Notes under the pieces: generated by a model | The model's database searches: none | What the model saw: only the letters and a program-made list of their open reading frames with translations | What the model was told of the DNA's origin: nothing | Position numbers and translations under genes: made by a program | Source: Paenibacillus thiaminolyticus | GTDB taxonomy: Bacteria > Bacillota > Bacilli > Paenibacillales > Paenibacillaceae | Length of the DNA: 64,000 bases | Direction of reading: 5' to 3' | NCBI RefSeq assembly: GCF_007066085.1 | Contig: NZ_CP041405.1 | Location: 6,045,501 to 6,109,500, forward strand | Shown: piece after piece, positions 26,880 through 36,273 of the stretch | Layout: the number at the start of each line of letters is the position of its first letter | Position numbering within the stretch: position 1 is the first letter of the stretch

Positions 26880-28595
26880 ATGAAGCTTGCATTTGATATA
26901 CGCACGGTGCCGTTTAGCCGCTATGGCACTTTTTTGGCGGTCTCATGGCTGCCGGCGCGTCCGGGACAGGAGGAGGGCGTCTATATTCGCACCGTCCGCG
27001 GCGGGGATACGACCGTGGGAGCGGCATTCCGCATCGAGCTGGTGCGGGACGGGGAGAGTCTGGCCTTCACATCCCGCGGGAGGCCGGGATTGCTGGAGCT
27101 GGAGAGCGGAGACGGAGGCCGGGCGGAGCTGTGCATCGATGCGTCCGATCGGATTCGCCTGCGCGCGCGGCATGTCGGCCTGCGGCTGACCTTGGCGGGA
27201 GGAGATTACGATTATGCGCTGGCGCGGCCGGAGGGACGCTGGGAGGTCAATGATTTCCGCAACGAGGTGCGCTTCATGCTGACGCCCTTGCAGGGGACGC
27301 TGTCGATGGACGCGCCCTGGCGCAGAACCCGCTGCGAGTATATCGCCGCTGCTATGGAGCCGGACGGCCCGGATGCCGCCGAGCTGCTCATCCAGGAGTA
27401 CCGGACGGTATGGGAGAAGCCGGCCGCGCTTCCGCCGTTCGCCGACAGCGTGGCGCACGTGGAGGCGGAGTTCGCCGCTTGGCTCGGCAAGACGCTGGCG
27501 GTGCCGGCCGCCTATGAGGAGGGCCGTCTGCTAGCCGCCTATATTACCTGGTCCTGCGTCGTTCCGGCGGACGGGTATTTGCCGCGGCCGGCGATGTATA
27601 TGTCCAAGAACTGGATGACCAACATCTGGAGCTGGGATCATTGCTTCAACGCGATGGCGCTCATTCGCGAGCAGCCGGCCTTGGCGTGGGATCAGTTCAT
27701 GATCTTCTTCGATCGCCAGGACAAGAGCGGAGTGCTGCCGGACTTCTTGAACGACAAATATGCCCTCTGGAACTGCTGCAAGCCGCCAATTCACGGCTGG
27801 ACGCTGTCCTGGATGATGGAGCGCAGCGAGTGGATCGGCCCTGAGCAGCTCCAGGAGGTGTACGGGCCGCTCTCCCGGTGGACCGAGTGGTGGTTCCAGT
27901 ATGGCGACGATGACGGAGACGGCATGCCGCAATACAGCCACGGCAATGACAGCGGCTGGGACAACAGCACGATTTTCCACGAGGCGGGCGCCGTGGAGAG
28001 CCCCGATCTGGGGGCTTATCTCGTGCTGCAATGCGATGCGCTGGCCGAGATCGCCCGCCGGCTGGCGCATCCGGAAGAGGCGGCGGCCTGGAGGGGCCGG
28101 GCGGATCGGACGCTGGAGCGGATGCTGGCGCATTGCTGGCGGGACGGACGCATGACGGCCGTGCGCACCGGCACGCATGAGCCGGTCGGCGAGGACAGCC
28201 TGATCGCGTGCCTGCCGATCGTGCTCGGGCGCCGGCTGCCGCAGGAGATCCGCTTGGCGCTCGTGCAGGCGCTGGCGGATGAGCGGCGCTTCTTCACGCC
28301 GCACGGCTTCGCGACGGAGAGCATCGGAAGCCCGGCCTATGAGCCGGACGGCTATTGGCGCGGCCCGATCTGGGCCCCGGTCATGATGCTGCTCCTCGAC
28401 GGCCTTGCCCGATGCGGCGAGGAAGAGCTGGCCGCCGAGGCGGCGCGCCGCTTCTGCGATATGTCCGCCCGCAGCGGCATGGCGGAGAACTTCGATGCGC
28501 TGACAGGGGAAGGGCTGCGCGACCGGGCCTTTACGTGGACATCGAGCGTCTTCCTCATGCTGGCCCATGAATATGCGCTGCCGCGCAGCGAATAG
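26880..28595 (+). CDS. Glycoside hydrolase, (alpha/alpha)6-barrel MGH1/GH63-like
   Basis: The 571-aa protein has an N-terminal beta-sandwich (about 1-190) and a toroid with WSWDHCFNAMAL, PPIHGWTLSWMM, YSHGNDSGWDNSTIF and PDGYWRGPIWAP. These aromatic and acidic clusters are typical of GH63/MGH1-like glucosidases that hydrolyse alpha-glucosides or glucosylglycerate-type substrates. No signal peptide, so cytoplasmic. The frame is open to 26829 but ATG 26880 has AGAAGGGGGAT upstream. It probably acts on sugar imported by the ABC system at 31977-35051. The exact substrate is unknown. Confidence 0.78.
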   Translation: MKLAFDIRTVPFSRYGTFLAVSWLPARPGQEEGVYIRTVRGGDTTVGAAFRIELVRDGESLAFTSRGRPGLLELESGDGGRAELCIDASDRIRLRARHVGLRLTLAGGDYDYALARPEGRWEVNDFRNEVRFMLTPLQGTLSMDAPWRRTRCEYIAAAMEPDGPDAAELLIQEYRTVWEKPAALPPFADSVAHVEAEFAAWLGKTLAVPAAYEEGRLLAAYITWSCVVPADGYLPRPAMYMSKNWMTNIWSWDHCFNAMALIREQPALAWDQFMIFFDRQDKSGVLPDFLNDKYALWNCCKPPIHGWTLSWMMERSEWIGPEQLQEVYGPLSRWTEWWFQYGDDDGDGMPQYSHGNDSGWDNSTIFHEAGAVESPDLGAYLVLQCDALAEIARRLAHPEEAAAWRGRADRTLERMLAHCWRDGRMTAVRTGTHEPVGEDSLIACLPIVLGRRLPQEIRLALVQALADERRFFTPHGFATESIGSPAYEPDGYWRGPIWAPVMMLLLDGLARCGEEELAAEAARRFCDMSARSGMAENFDALTGEGLRDRAFTWTSSVFLMLAHEYALPRSE

Positions 28596-28633
28596 AGGGA
28601 GAGGCCGCTCACTTCAAGGCGAAGGGGGAGGCC

Positions 28634-28728
28634 AAGGCAGGTATGAAGCAGCAATGCAGGTATGAAGCAGCAATGCAGATCTGAAGCGGCAAGGCAGGTA
28701 TGAAGCAGCCAAGGCTGGTCTGGAGCGG
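28634..28728 (+). repeat. Five tandem 19-bp repeats downstream of glycoside hydrolase
   Basis: Units AAGGCAGGTATGAAGCAGC, AATGCAGGTATGAAGCAGC and three diverged copies lie head to tail from 28634. Units lack spacers, so this is a minisatellite and not a CRISPR. It sits in the 303-bp gap between the hydrolase and the sensor kinase, which otherwise holds a terminator. Confidence 0.85.
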
Positions 28729-28784
28729 TGGGAGCCACCTCTTCCGTACCTGAGCCACAGGATGCGATAAGCTTGATTTGGAAG

Positions 28785-28825
28785 GACACACGCCTTTTGC
28801 AGCAGGAAAATCGTGTGTCTTTTTC
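28785..28825 (+). terminator. Terminator between hydrolase and sensor kinase
   Basis: GACACACG (28785-28792) pairs with CGTGTGTC (28812-28819) and is followed by TTTTTCCC. Confidence 0.7.
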
Positions 28826-28898
28826 CCTTGTCCTTTCCTTGATATAGTTAGGACACACATTACAACATCGCCGCGACACCGCAGAAGGAGGATTGTCT

Positions 28899-30629
28899 AT
28901 GGCCCGTATCCCGTTCCTGTCCCGCATCCCTTGGCCGCGGCGCAATCTGCGCGTCAAGCTGGTCGGGCTGTTCCTTGGGGCGGCCCTCTTGCCGCTGTTC
29001 ACGCTTGGCCTGTTGTCCTATTTCAAGTCGTCTGAGCTGCTGCAGGAGCAATTCGGGCGCTACGGCTCGAATTCGGTGACCCAGCTTCAGCATCAATTGG
29101 ACACCGAGCTGAATCGTCTGCAGCTGATGGCAGGTTACATTCAGTCTTATCTGCTGAATCCGGCCAGACGGGTGCTGTATACCGAGATCCCGTCGACTTA
29201 CGGGGAGCTGAAGGATCAATATGAGCTGGAAGATATGCTGAATGCGCTGCGGACGGCCAAGGATCGGGGCATTTTCATCGTGACCGAATCCGGCTATTTC
29301 TATGGCGAGAACAGCATCGATACGAGCCTGCTGTTCGCGGAGCCGTGGTGGCAGGCGATGCCGTCCGACTACAACGGCGAGTACTGGCCCGGCTTGTACA
29401 CGCCCCGCCATTACAAGAAGGCGGACAAGGAGGAGAGGGTGCTCGGCCTGGTTGTCCCGATCCGCAACCAGAGCGGTCCGCTGCGGAACGGGCGCATCCT
29501 GCTGGAAATGAAAGCGGATAACTTGTTCGCGCTGTTCTCTTCCTTCGAAAAGGATACGCGTGCCATGCTGACGATTACGGACGGCGGGGGACGGACGATC
29601 TACCGCACGGCGGCGGCGGATGCCGCCAAGCCGGATGATATGATATGGAATACGAAGCTGGCTGCGAACGACTGGATGATCGAAGCCCGGATGCCGCATG
29701 GCCTGTTCTATCAGTCGACTGACGTCATCCGATCCTATACGGCAATCGGGTTCGTGCTCTCGGTGCTGCTGGCCTTGCTGCTCGGTTATTTGTTCTCCTC
29801 GACCGTGACGAAGCGAATCAAGCGATTGAAGGAATCGATGCTGCTGGCCGGCAGCGGCAAGTTCGGCACTCGCCTGACCGTGCGCGGCGAGGACGAGCTG
29901 AGCGTGCTTGCCCACAGCTTCAACCGGATGGCCGGACAGCTTGAAGAGCTGGTCGAGCAGATTACGGTCAAGGAGAAGCTGAAAAAAGAAGCAGAGCTGC
30001 GGGCGTTCCACTATCAGATTCATCCGCATCTCTTGTTCAACACCTTGAATTCGATTCAATGGAAGGCCCGGCTGGAGGGGAATGAGGAGATTCGCCGCAT
30101 GCTGTATCATCTGACGATGGTGCTGGAGGGCGGGCTCGATCTTGCTCAGGAGCTGGTTACGGTACGGCGGGAGCTGACCGTGATCGATCATTTCCTGGAG
30201 ATCCAGCGTCTTCGCTATGAGCATGAGTTCCGTTATGAGACGGATATCGACACGTCCCTGCTCGATTATGTGATGCCGCGCATGACGCTGCAGCCGCTGT
30301 TCGAAAATATTTTTTTCCATGCGTTCGAGGATGGGCGGGGAGTCATTCGCTTGACGATCGCGGAGCAGGGAAATGATCTCGTGCTGACGCTGTCCGACGA
30401 CGGCAAGGGCATGAGCGAGGAGCGCAGGCTGGCACTGCTGGGCGAAGCATCGGATCGGCGGAAGAAGCGGGGCATTGGCGTTTACAACGTTGATCGGAAG
30501 TTCAAGCTGCATTTTGGCCCGGAATACGGATTAACGGTGCATTCGGAGCCTGGGCGCGGAACCGATATGATGCTGCGCTGGCCGACACGACAGGAGGGGA
30601 ATCTTCATGGATCAGATGAAGCCGATTAA
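28899..30629 (+). CDS. YesM-type sensor histidine kinase
   Basis: The 576-aa membrane kinase has a first transmembrane helix at about residues 18-42, an extracytoplasmic sensing domain (about 43-285) and a second helix (about 286-308). A HAMP linker follows, then a His_kinase domain with phospho-acceptor in FHYQIHPHLLFNTLNSI (His near 373) and an HATPase with LSDDGKGMS and GIGVYNV. Such LytS/YesM kinases sense extracellular sugars and control adjacent ABC importers. ATG 28899 chosen over TTG 28893 because AAGGAGG is 7 bp upstream. The 3' end overlaps the response regulator by 23 bp, so they are co-translated. Confidence 0.9.
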   Translation: MARIPFLSRIPWPRRNLRVKLVGLFLGAALLPLFTLGLLSYFKSSELLQEQFGRYGSNSVTQLQHQLDTELNRLQLMAGYIQSYLLNPARRVLYTEIPSTYGELKDQYELEDMLNALRTAKDRGIFIVTESGYFYGENSIDTSLLFAEPWWQAMPSDYNGEYWPGLYTPRHYKKADKEERVLGLVVPIRNQSGPLRNGRILLEMKADNLFALFSSFEKDTRAMLTITDGGGRTIYRTAAADAAKPDDMIWNTKLAANDWMIEARMPHGLFYQSTDVIRSYTAIGFVLSVLLALLLGYLFSSTVTKRIKRLKESMLLAGSGKFGTRLTVRGEDELSVLAHSFNRMAGQLEELVEQITVKEKLKKEAELRAFHYQIHPHLLFNTLNSIQWKARLEGNEEIRRMLYHLTMVLEGGLDLAQELVTVRRELTVIDHFLEIQRLRYEHEFRYETDIDTSLLDYVMPRMTLQPLFENIFFHAFEDGRGVIRLTIAEQGNDLVLTLSDDGKGMSEERRLALLGEASDRRKKRGIGVYNVDRKFKLHFGPEYGLTVHSEPGRGTDMMLRWPTRQEGNLHGSDEAD

Positions 30630-31770
30630 AGTGCTGATTGCCGACGACGAAAGCATTGTCCGCAAAGGATTGATGGCTACCGTGGATTGGGCTCGGTACA
30701 ATATGACGGTCGTCGCGGATGTGCCGAATGGGGCGCGGGGCTGGGAAGCCTTCCTGCAGCATCGGCCGGAGGTCATCATTACCGATATCGTCATGCCGGA
30801 AATGGACGGGATCGCCTTGGCCGAGCGGATTAAGGCGGAGTCGCCGCAGGCCAAAATCCTGCTGCTGAGCTGCCATCGCGATTTCGAATATGCCCAGCAG
30901 GGCATTCGGATTGGCGCTTCCGGCTATTTGCTGAAGACGGCGTTCGAGGATAGCGAGCTCGACTACTTTTTGCGCAAATTCCAGGCGGAGCTGGAAGCGG
31001 ATCCGGAGCCGCAGCCCGAGAGCGACGCCGCCGGCTGGGAGGCCGCCTTCTATGCGTGGCTGTCCGGCTTCGATTGCGGCTTCCGGGCCGAGCTGGAGCG
31101 GCGCTGGCATGCCTGGAGGCTGCGCCTGCCCTGCACGGTCTATGCCGCGAAGGCGGAGGAAGCGGCGAACCCGTGGAGCGGGCTGGAGGCGCACTTGCCG
31201 CAGCCATGCGCCGCGCTGCCGTGCGGAGCGGGCCGGCGCTACTACACGGTCGGCGCCGGGACCGGGGAGCGGATGGAGCGGATATTGAACGATGAGAAGC
31301 AGCGGCATGCCTCGCTTCATTGGCATCGCCTCGGACCTCTTCAGGGGCTGGACGAGTGGCTGGAGGCTCTCTTGAAGCTGCACCGCGAGTCGGAGCTGGA
31401 GCGGCGCTACGGCCTGCAGCCGCATACTTGGCCGGAGACGATCAGCGAGGCGGTCCGTCTCGTCGCCGGGGATTTGAGCGAGCCGTGGTCGGCCAGCGAC
31501 ATCGCCCGCCGCGTCGGGTTGAGCCGCAGTCATTTCAGCATGCTGTTCAAAAAGACCGTCGGCGAGAGCTTCCTGTCCTTTTTGTACCGGATGCGGCTCG
31601 ATGCCGCGATGGAGCTGCTGTCATCGACGGATCTGACCTTGCAGGACATCGCCGAGCGCATCGGCATGATCGACGGCAAATATGTAAGCAAATGGTTCAA
31701 GCGCTGCTGCGGAGTCACGCCTTCGCAATACCGGGCCGAACAGAAAGGCGAATCGCGCAAGTCATCTTGA
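30607..31770 (+). CDS. YesN-type response regulator with AraC HTH
   Basis: 387 aa. Receiver domain (about 5-125) with acidic pair DDE (13-15), phospho-Asp in ITDIVMPEMDG (about 58) and Lys in YLLKTA. A central linker of roughly 140 residues is followed by a C-terminal AraC-type double helix-turn-helix (about 280-380; IARRVGLSRSHFSMLFKK, then IAERIGMIDGKYVSKWFKR). Partner of the kinase it overlaps. It most likely activates the importer genes at 31977-35051. Confidence 0.9.
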   Translation: MDQMKPIKVLIADDESIVRKGLMATVDWARYNMTVVADVPNGARGWEAFLQHRPEVIITDIVMPEMDGIALAERIKAESPQAKILLLSCHRDFEYAQQGIRIGASGYLLKTAFEDSELDYFLRKFQAELEADPEPQPESDAAGWEAAFYAWLSGFDCGFRAELERRWHAWRLRLPCTVYAAKAEEAANPWSGLEAHLPQPCAALPCGAGRRYYTVGAGTGERMERILNDEKQRHASLHWHRLGPLQGLDEWLEALLKLHRESELERRYGLQPHTWPETISEAVRLVAGDLSEPWSASDIARRVGLSRSHFSMLFKKTVGESFLSFLYRMRLDAAMELLSSTDLTLQDIAERIGMIDGKYVSKWFKRCCGVTPSQYRAEQKGESRKSS

Positions 31771-31836
31771 CCCGTGGAGGGCGAATAGGGCGCCATACGA
31801 ACAAAATGCCCCCTGGCGCCTGACAGCAAGCAGTTT

Positions 31837-31850
31837 TGAAAACGCTTTAT
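31837..31850 (+). promoter_or_regulatory. cre-like box upstream of sugar importer
   Basis: TGAAAACGCTTTAT matches 12 of 14 cre positions and lies 127 bp before the binding-protein gene, consistent with catabolite control. Confidence 0.5.
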
Positions 31851-31882
31851 TTTTTCTAAAGTGGAGATAGCTTGAAAGACGT

Positions 31883-31931
31883 GTTCAAAAAGGCCGGTAT
31901 CACTTCGTGATCAAAAGCGGACTTTTTGAAC
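31883..31931. repeat. Palindromic intergenic repeat
   Basis: GTTCAAAAAG (31883-31892) and CTTTTTGAAC (31922-31931) enclose an inner hairpin ATCACTTCGTGAT. This dispersed palindrome type is familiar from Paenibacillus intergenic regions. It lies upstream of the importer operon. Confidence 0.6.
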
Positions 31932-31976
31932 TACCTCTAGTTAGAAGACGAGATTATCGAATCAGGGGGAGGACAC

Positions 31977-33236
31977 ATGACGAAGAAACGCTTGTTGACA
32001 GCGGTGCTGGCCGCGATGCTTGCCATTGCGCTTGGGGGATGCGGCGCTTCGGATTCCGGAGAAGGCGGGAAGGCCGGTGAACAGAAGGTGCTTCGCTTCG
32101 CGACCTGGGATACCGGGGATAGTCTGAAGGTGCAGGAGGATATCGCCAAGGCGTTCGAGAAGGCGCATCCCGGCGTGAAAGTGCAGGTAGAGCCTTACGC
32201 CGACGGCTTCGATCAGAAGCTGGCGGCCTCGTTCGGTGCGGGCAATCCGCCCGACGTGATGCTGATGTGGGATTTCCCGACGTATCATGCCAATCTGGAG
32301 CCGCTGGACGAGTACATGAAGAAGGACGAGAATCTCGGTCTGGATGATATCTACGACAGCCTGTTCCATTATGTGAAAGTCGACGGCCAGACGTACGGGC
32401 TGCCGAGCGGCTTCACGACGAGAGCGATGTATTACAACAAGAAGCTGTTCGACGAGGCGGGAATTCCGTATCCGCAGGACGGATGGACCTGGGACGAGTT
32501 CAAGGACATCGCGAAGAAGCTGTCCCACCCGGAGAAGAAGCAGTATGGCTTCGGCCTGCGGGCGACGAACGACCCTTACGATCTGCAGGGCATCGTCTGG
32601 AGCAACGGCGGCAGCTTCGTCAGCGAGGACGGCAGCCAGATCGACGGGTTCATGAACGGGCCCGAGACGGCGGGCGCGATTCAACTGTTCGGCGACCTGC
32701 TGAAGGATAAGGCGGCTACACTGGTCGGCGGCAAAAATCAGATGAGCGGGGAAGATGTGTTCAAGGCCGGCAAAATCGCGATGTGGGAGAGCGGCGTCTG
32801 GCCGCTGGACGGCTTCAAGGAAGCGAAGGTCGATTTCGGCACGGTCGAGATGCCGGCATTCCCGGGCAAGCCGGTCAAGGGCATCGTCGCCTTGAGTGCT
32901 GTCTCGGTCGCGAAGCAGTCGAAGCAGAAGGAACTCGCCTGGGAGTTCACCAAGTACTTCATCTCGAACGAAGCGATAAAGATGCGCAGCAATTCCGATC
33001 TGCCGATCCGCAAGAGCATCGTTCAGGAGAAGCAATTCGATCAGGATCCGCTCTATGCGGCATTCTACCGGATGCTGGAACGGTCTGACATGACCCCGTC
33101 CTTCCTGCTCAACAAGAACTGGAAGCTGGTCAACCGCTATTTGTCGACGGCGATTGATTCGGTCATGCTCGGCCAGGAGGCGAAGACGGTGCTCGACCGG
33201 GCGGTGGAGGATGCCTCGAAATATGTAAATCAATAA
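31977..33236 (+). CDS. Sugar ABC transporter substrate-binding lipoprotein
   Basis: The 419-aa family 1 extracellular solute-binding protein has a lipoprotein signal: MTKKRLLTAVLA then lipobox LGGC with Cys near 22. The mature part shows the usual sugar-binding order (LRFATWDTGD, MYYNKKLFDEAGIPYP near 145, ISNEAIKMR near 325). It captures a mono- or oligosaccharide for the two permeases downstream. AGGGGGAGG precedes the ATG. A strong hairpin follows, which would give it higher expression than the permeases. Confidence 0.92.
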   Translation: MTKKRLLTAVLAAMLAIALGGCGASDSGEGGKAGEQKVLRFATWDTGDSLKVQEDIAKAFEKAHPGVKVQVEPYADGFDQKLAASFGAGNPPDVMLMWDFPTYHANLEPLDEYMKKDENLGLDDIYDSLFHYVKVDGQTYGLPSGFTTRAMYYNKKLFDEAGIPYPQDGWTWDEFKDIAKKLSHPEKKQYGFGLRATNDPYDLQGIVWSNGGSFVSEDGSQIDGFMNGPETAGAIQLFGDLLKDKAATLVGGKNQMSGEDVFKAGKIAMWESGVWPLDGFKEAKVDFGTVEMPAFPGKPVKGIVALSAVSVAKQSKQKELAWEFTKYFISNEAIKMRSNSDLPIRKSIVQEKQFDQDPLYAAFYRMLERSDMTPSFLLNKNWKLVNRYLSTAIDSVMLGQEAKTVLDRAVEDASKYVNQ

Positions 33237-33241
33237 GACAG

Positions 33242-33281
33242 GCGGGGCCCCGGCAGATGACCGATCTCCGGGGCCTCCCGC
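33242..33281 (+). promoter_or_regulatory. Intercistronic hairpin between binding protein and permease genes
   Basis: GCCCCGG (33247-33253) pairs with CCGGGGC (33268-33274), and outer GCGGG/CCCGC pairs extend the stem. There is no proper T-run, so it more likely stabilises the upstream mRNA or acts as a partial terminator. Confidence 0.65.
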
Positions 33282-33309
33282 TTCTCTTCAGCGGAAAGGA
33301 CGATGAACG

Positions 33310-34227
33310 ATGCAACGATCGACCCGGCGGATGACCGCCCTTCCGCGGCAGGCAGCCATTCCTTATTTGTTCATAATGCCGTGGATTATCGGTTTTCTCG
33401 CTTTTACATTAGGACCGCTCGTGTTCTCGCTTGTCATCAGCTTCTATGAATGGCCGATTGTCGGCGAGAAGACCTTCGTAGGCATTGCCAACTATGTCGA
33501 GATGTTCCGGGGCGACCCTCTCTTCTGGACCTCGCTCGGGGTGACGCTCAAGTTCGCGGCGCTGTTCGTGCCTCTCAATATCGGGGTGGCGCTGCTGCTG
33601 GCGATTCTGCTGAACCAGCGGGTCCGGGGAAGCGGTTTTTTCCGTTCCGCCTTCTATTTGCCGTCGGTCATCTCCGGCGTGGCGCTGGCGATGATCTGGT
33701 CGTGGGTGTTCGATGGGGAATACGGCATTTTGAATTATTTGCTGTCCGTCTTCGGGATCGAAGGGCCGAATTGGCTGAATGATCCGACGTGGGCTCCGGT
33801 GGCGATGGTCATCGCCAGCCTGTGGGGACAAGGCACGATGATGCTGATCTTCCTCGCCGGGCTCAAAAACATCCCGAAGGATCTGTACGAGGTGTCTGCC
33901 ATTGACGGTGCGGGACGCTGGACGCAATTCGTGCGCATTACGCTGCCGATGCTCAGCCCGACGGTCTTGTTCAATCTCATTACGACCATCATCGCGGCAT
34001 TCCAGCAATTGACGCTGGCGCTGGTCATGACGGGCGGAGGACCGTTGAACTCCACTTATTTCTATGCCATGTACATGTATGAGAACGCCTTCAAGTATTC
34101 GAAAATGGGGTACGCCTCCGCCAACGCATGGTTCATGTTCATCATCGTGCTGGCGCTGACGGCGCTTGTCTTCCGCTCTTCATCGGCCTGGGTCTATTAC
34201 GAAGGGGAAATGAGGAAAGACAAATGA
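33310..34227 (+). CDS. Sugar ABC transporter permease (MalF/UgpA type)
   Basis: 305 aa with six hydrophobic segments and the EAA loop (DLYEVSAIDGAGRWTQFVRITLP, about 196-218), which contacts the ATPase. The N-terminal RRMTALPRQAAIPYLFIMPWIIGF is typical of this permease type. It pairs with the next gene, whose ATG overlaps its TGA stop. No ATPase gene is in the operon, so a shared MsmX-like ATPase elsewhere is assumed. Confidence 0.92.
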   Translation: MQRSTRRMTALPRQAAIPYLFIMPWIIGFLAFTLGPLVFSLVISFYEWPIVGEKTFVGIANYVEMFRGDPLFWTSLGVTLKFAALFVPLNIGVALLLAILLNQRVRGSGFFRSAFYLPSVISGVALAMIWSWVFDGEYGILNYLLSVFGIEGPNWLNDPTWAPVAMVIASLWGQGTMMLIFLAGLKNIPKDLYEVSAIDGAGRWTQFVRITLPMLSPTVLFNLITTIIAAFQQLTLALVMTGGGPLNSTYFYAMYMYENAFKYSKMGYASANAWFMFIIVLALTALVFRSSSAWVYYEGEMRKDK

Positions 34228-35051
34228 GAGAAACGCGCATGAATTCGGTTGTCGTCTACAGTCTGCTTTTATTGTTCTCGCTGTTGTTCCTTGCGCCCTT
34301 CTATTGGATGATTACGACGGCGGTCAAGACGCCGGAGGAGTTATATCTGTTCCCGCCGAAATGGATTCCGTCCGTGTTCCAATGGAATAATTTCGCCAAG
34401 GCGTGGCAATCGCAGCCGTTCGGCACCTATCTGAACAATTCGCTTATCGTGACGGGGCTGTCGCTTATCGGGCAGCTGCTCTCTTCGTCGCTGGTCGCCT
34501 ACGGCTTCGCGCGCTTTCACTTCCGCGGCAAAGATGCGCTGTTCCTGATTCTGCTCGCATCGATGATGATTCCGTGGGAGGTCACGATGATCCCGCTCTA
34601 TATGGAATTCAATACGCTCGGCTGGATCAACACGCTGAAGCCGCTCATCGTTCCGGCCTGGTTCGGGTCGCCGTTCTTTATTTTTCTGCTGCGGCAGTTC
34701 ATTATGGGCATCCCGATCGAGCTGGAGGAGGCGGCCCGCATCGACGGCGCCAATCCGGTGCAAATTTTCCTGCGGCTGATTGTTCCGCTGCTGCAGCCGG
34801 CGCTCATTCTCGTCGGGGTGTTCCACATCTTGAGCAGCTGGAACGACTATCTTGGCCCGCTTATCTTCCTGAACGATCAGACCAAGTACACGCTGACGCT
34901 CGGGTTGTCGCAATTCCGGGGCATGTTCGGCGTCGATATGGTCTCCATCATGGCCGTAACCTTCCTCATCTGCCTGCCGCCGCTTGCCGCCTTTTTCCTG
35001 GCGCAGCGCTACATCGTTGAAGGCATTGCGACGACCGGCATCAAAGGCTGA
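34224..35051 (+). CDS. Sugar ABC transporter permease (MalG/UgpE type)
   Basis: 275 aa, six predicted helices and an EAA loop IELEEAARIDGANPVQIFLRLIVP (about 166-189). The start overlaps the previous stop (ATGA), which supports this start over the longer open frame from 34128. C-terminal FFLAQRYIVEGIATTGIKG is the standard end of carbohydrate permeases of this class. Confidence 0.93.
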   Translation: MRETRMNSVVVYSLLLLFSLLFLAPFYWMITTAVKTPEELYLFPPKWIPSVFQWNNFAKAWQSQPFGTYLNNSLIVTGLSLIGQLLSSSLVAYGFARFHFRGKDALFLILLASMMIPWEVTMIPLYMEFNTLGWINTLKPLIVPAWFGSPFFIFLLRQFIMGIPIELEEAARIDGANPVQIFLRLIVPLLQPALILVGVFHILSSWNDYLGPLIFLNDQTKYTLTLGLSQFRGMFGVDMVSIMAVTFLICLPPLAAFFLAQRYIVEGIATTGIKG

Positions 35052-35089
35052 GTCATGGCAGGATATGAACATGAAAGGGGGACATCCGG

Positions 35090-36094
35090 TTGAATCGGAC
35101 GCGGCTATCCGAGTTATGCTTATTGATTACGGCTCTCATCTGGGGATCGACCTTCCTTATCGTGCAGAGAGCGCTTGACGACGTATCTTCCCTGGCGTTC
35201 AACGCGGCGCGCTTCGCCGGAGCGGCTCTGCTGTTCCTGCTGCTGATGCTGGCGAGCGGACGCCTGCGCAGGTCGCGATGGGATGCGGGGCTGCTGCTCC
35301 ATGGAAGTGTGCTCGGCCTGTGGCTGTTCGGCGCTTTCTCGCTGCAGACGGCCGGCCTTCAGTATACAACCTCCACCAATACCGGCTTCATCACCGGCAT
35401 GTCGGTCGTCTTCGTGCCGTTCGCTTCGCTGTTGATCGCGAAGCAGCGCCTGTCGGCCGCGACCTGGATGGCCGCAGGGGCGGCCTTCGCCGGGCTGTAT
35501 CTGCTCGCGGTGGACGGCGGCAGCCTGTCCTTGAACCGCGGGGATATCCTCGTCTTCTTCGGGGCGGTCTGCTTCGCTCTTCATATCGCGGTCACGGCCC
35601 TGTATGCGCCCCGGCATGAGACGATGCCGCTCGTGACCGTCCAGTTCGCTACGGTGGGGGTGCTCGCGGCGCTGCTCTCGGGCTTGACCGAGACGGCGGC
35701 TCCGCTCGGCGAACGGCTTGCCGGGTTCGCGAAGCCGGAAGTGCTGATTGCCCTGCTCGTGTCCGTGCTGCTCTCGACCGGCTTCGCGTACTGGGCACAG
35801 ACCTGGTGCCAGCAGCATACTTCCGCGGCGCGGGTCGCGATTATCTTCGCCACCGAGCCGGTGTTCGCCGCCTTGACCGGCGTCATCTTCGCTGGCGAGC
35901 GGCTCGGTTGGTCCGCCGTACTGGGCTGCGCGCTCATTCTCGGCGGCATGCTCTATGCCGAGCTGGCGGAGCGCCGCCCGGCGGATGCGCCGCCGCAGCG
36001 CCAGCCGGATGCGCCTCCACAGCGGAAGCCGGACGCCCCGGCGCCCGGCGAGGACCGGAGCCCGCGCCAGGGCAGCGGCCGGCGCAGTTCTTGA
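35090..36094 (+). CDS. DMT-superfamily (EamA) transporter
   Basis: 334 aa with ten hydrophobic segments in two EamA repeats: LITALIWGSTFLI (about 10-22) opens the first and EPVFAALTGVIFAGE lies in the second. Substrate unknown (often metabolites or amino acids). The C-terminus carries a low-complexity Pro/Arg tail (DAPPQRKPDAPAPG) of about 40 residues beyond the family core. Start is TTG 35090 behind AAAGGGGG. It is probably read from the importer operon 38 bp upstream. Confidence 0.88.
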   Translation: MNRTRLSELCLLITALIWGSTFLIVQRALDDVSSLAFNAARFAGAALLFLLLMLASGRLRRSRWDAGLLLHGSVLGLWLFGAFSLQTAGLQYTTSTNTGFITGMSVVFVPFASLLIAKQRLSAATWMAAGAAFAGLYLLAVDGGSLSLNRGDILVFFGAVCFALHIAVTALYAPRHETMPLVTVQFATVGVLAALLSGLTETAAPLGERLAGFAKPEVLIALLVSVLLSTGFAYWAQTWCQQHTSAARVAIIFATEPVFAALTGVIFAGERLGWSAVLGCALILGGMLYAELAERRPADAPPQRQPDAPPQRKPDAPAPGEDRSPRQGSGRRSS

Positions 36095-36273
36095 CGGCGC
36101 GACGGGCGATCCGCCGCCGGACAGGCCGGGGCCGAGCGGAGGCGTGGCAGGCAGGGGGCAGGGCCTGGCCTGAACGCAAGAGGGGCTGTCCTCTCTGCAG
36201 TTTTAGCTGCATGATATGCTCCCCTTACGGTAGACAGGTGAAATAATAAAACCTGTGTAAGGGGAGCTTTTTT

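Noticed and set aside
27531..28568. 345-aa minus-strand open frame in the glycoside hydrolase
   Set aside because: Shadow frame, Arg/His/Gln-rich, no start signal.
28634..28728. CRISPR array
   Set aside because: The 19-bp units are contiguous with no spacers and no cas genes are present.
28860..30512. 550-aa minus-strand open frame opposite the sensor kinase
   Set aside because: Antisense shadow of a complete YesM-type kinase. No domain pattern.
31962..33233. 423-aa minus-strand open frame
   Set aside because: Shadow of the sugar-binding lipoprotein gene.
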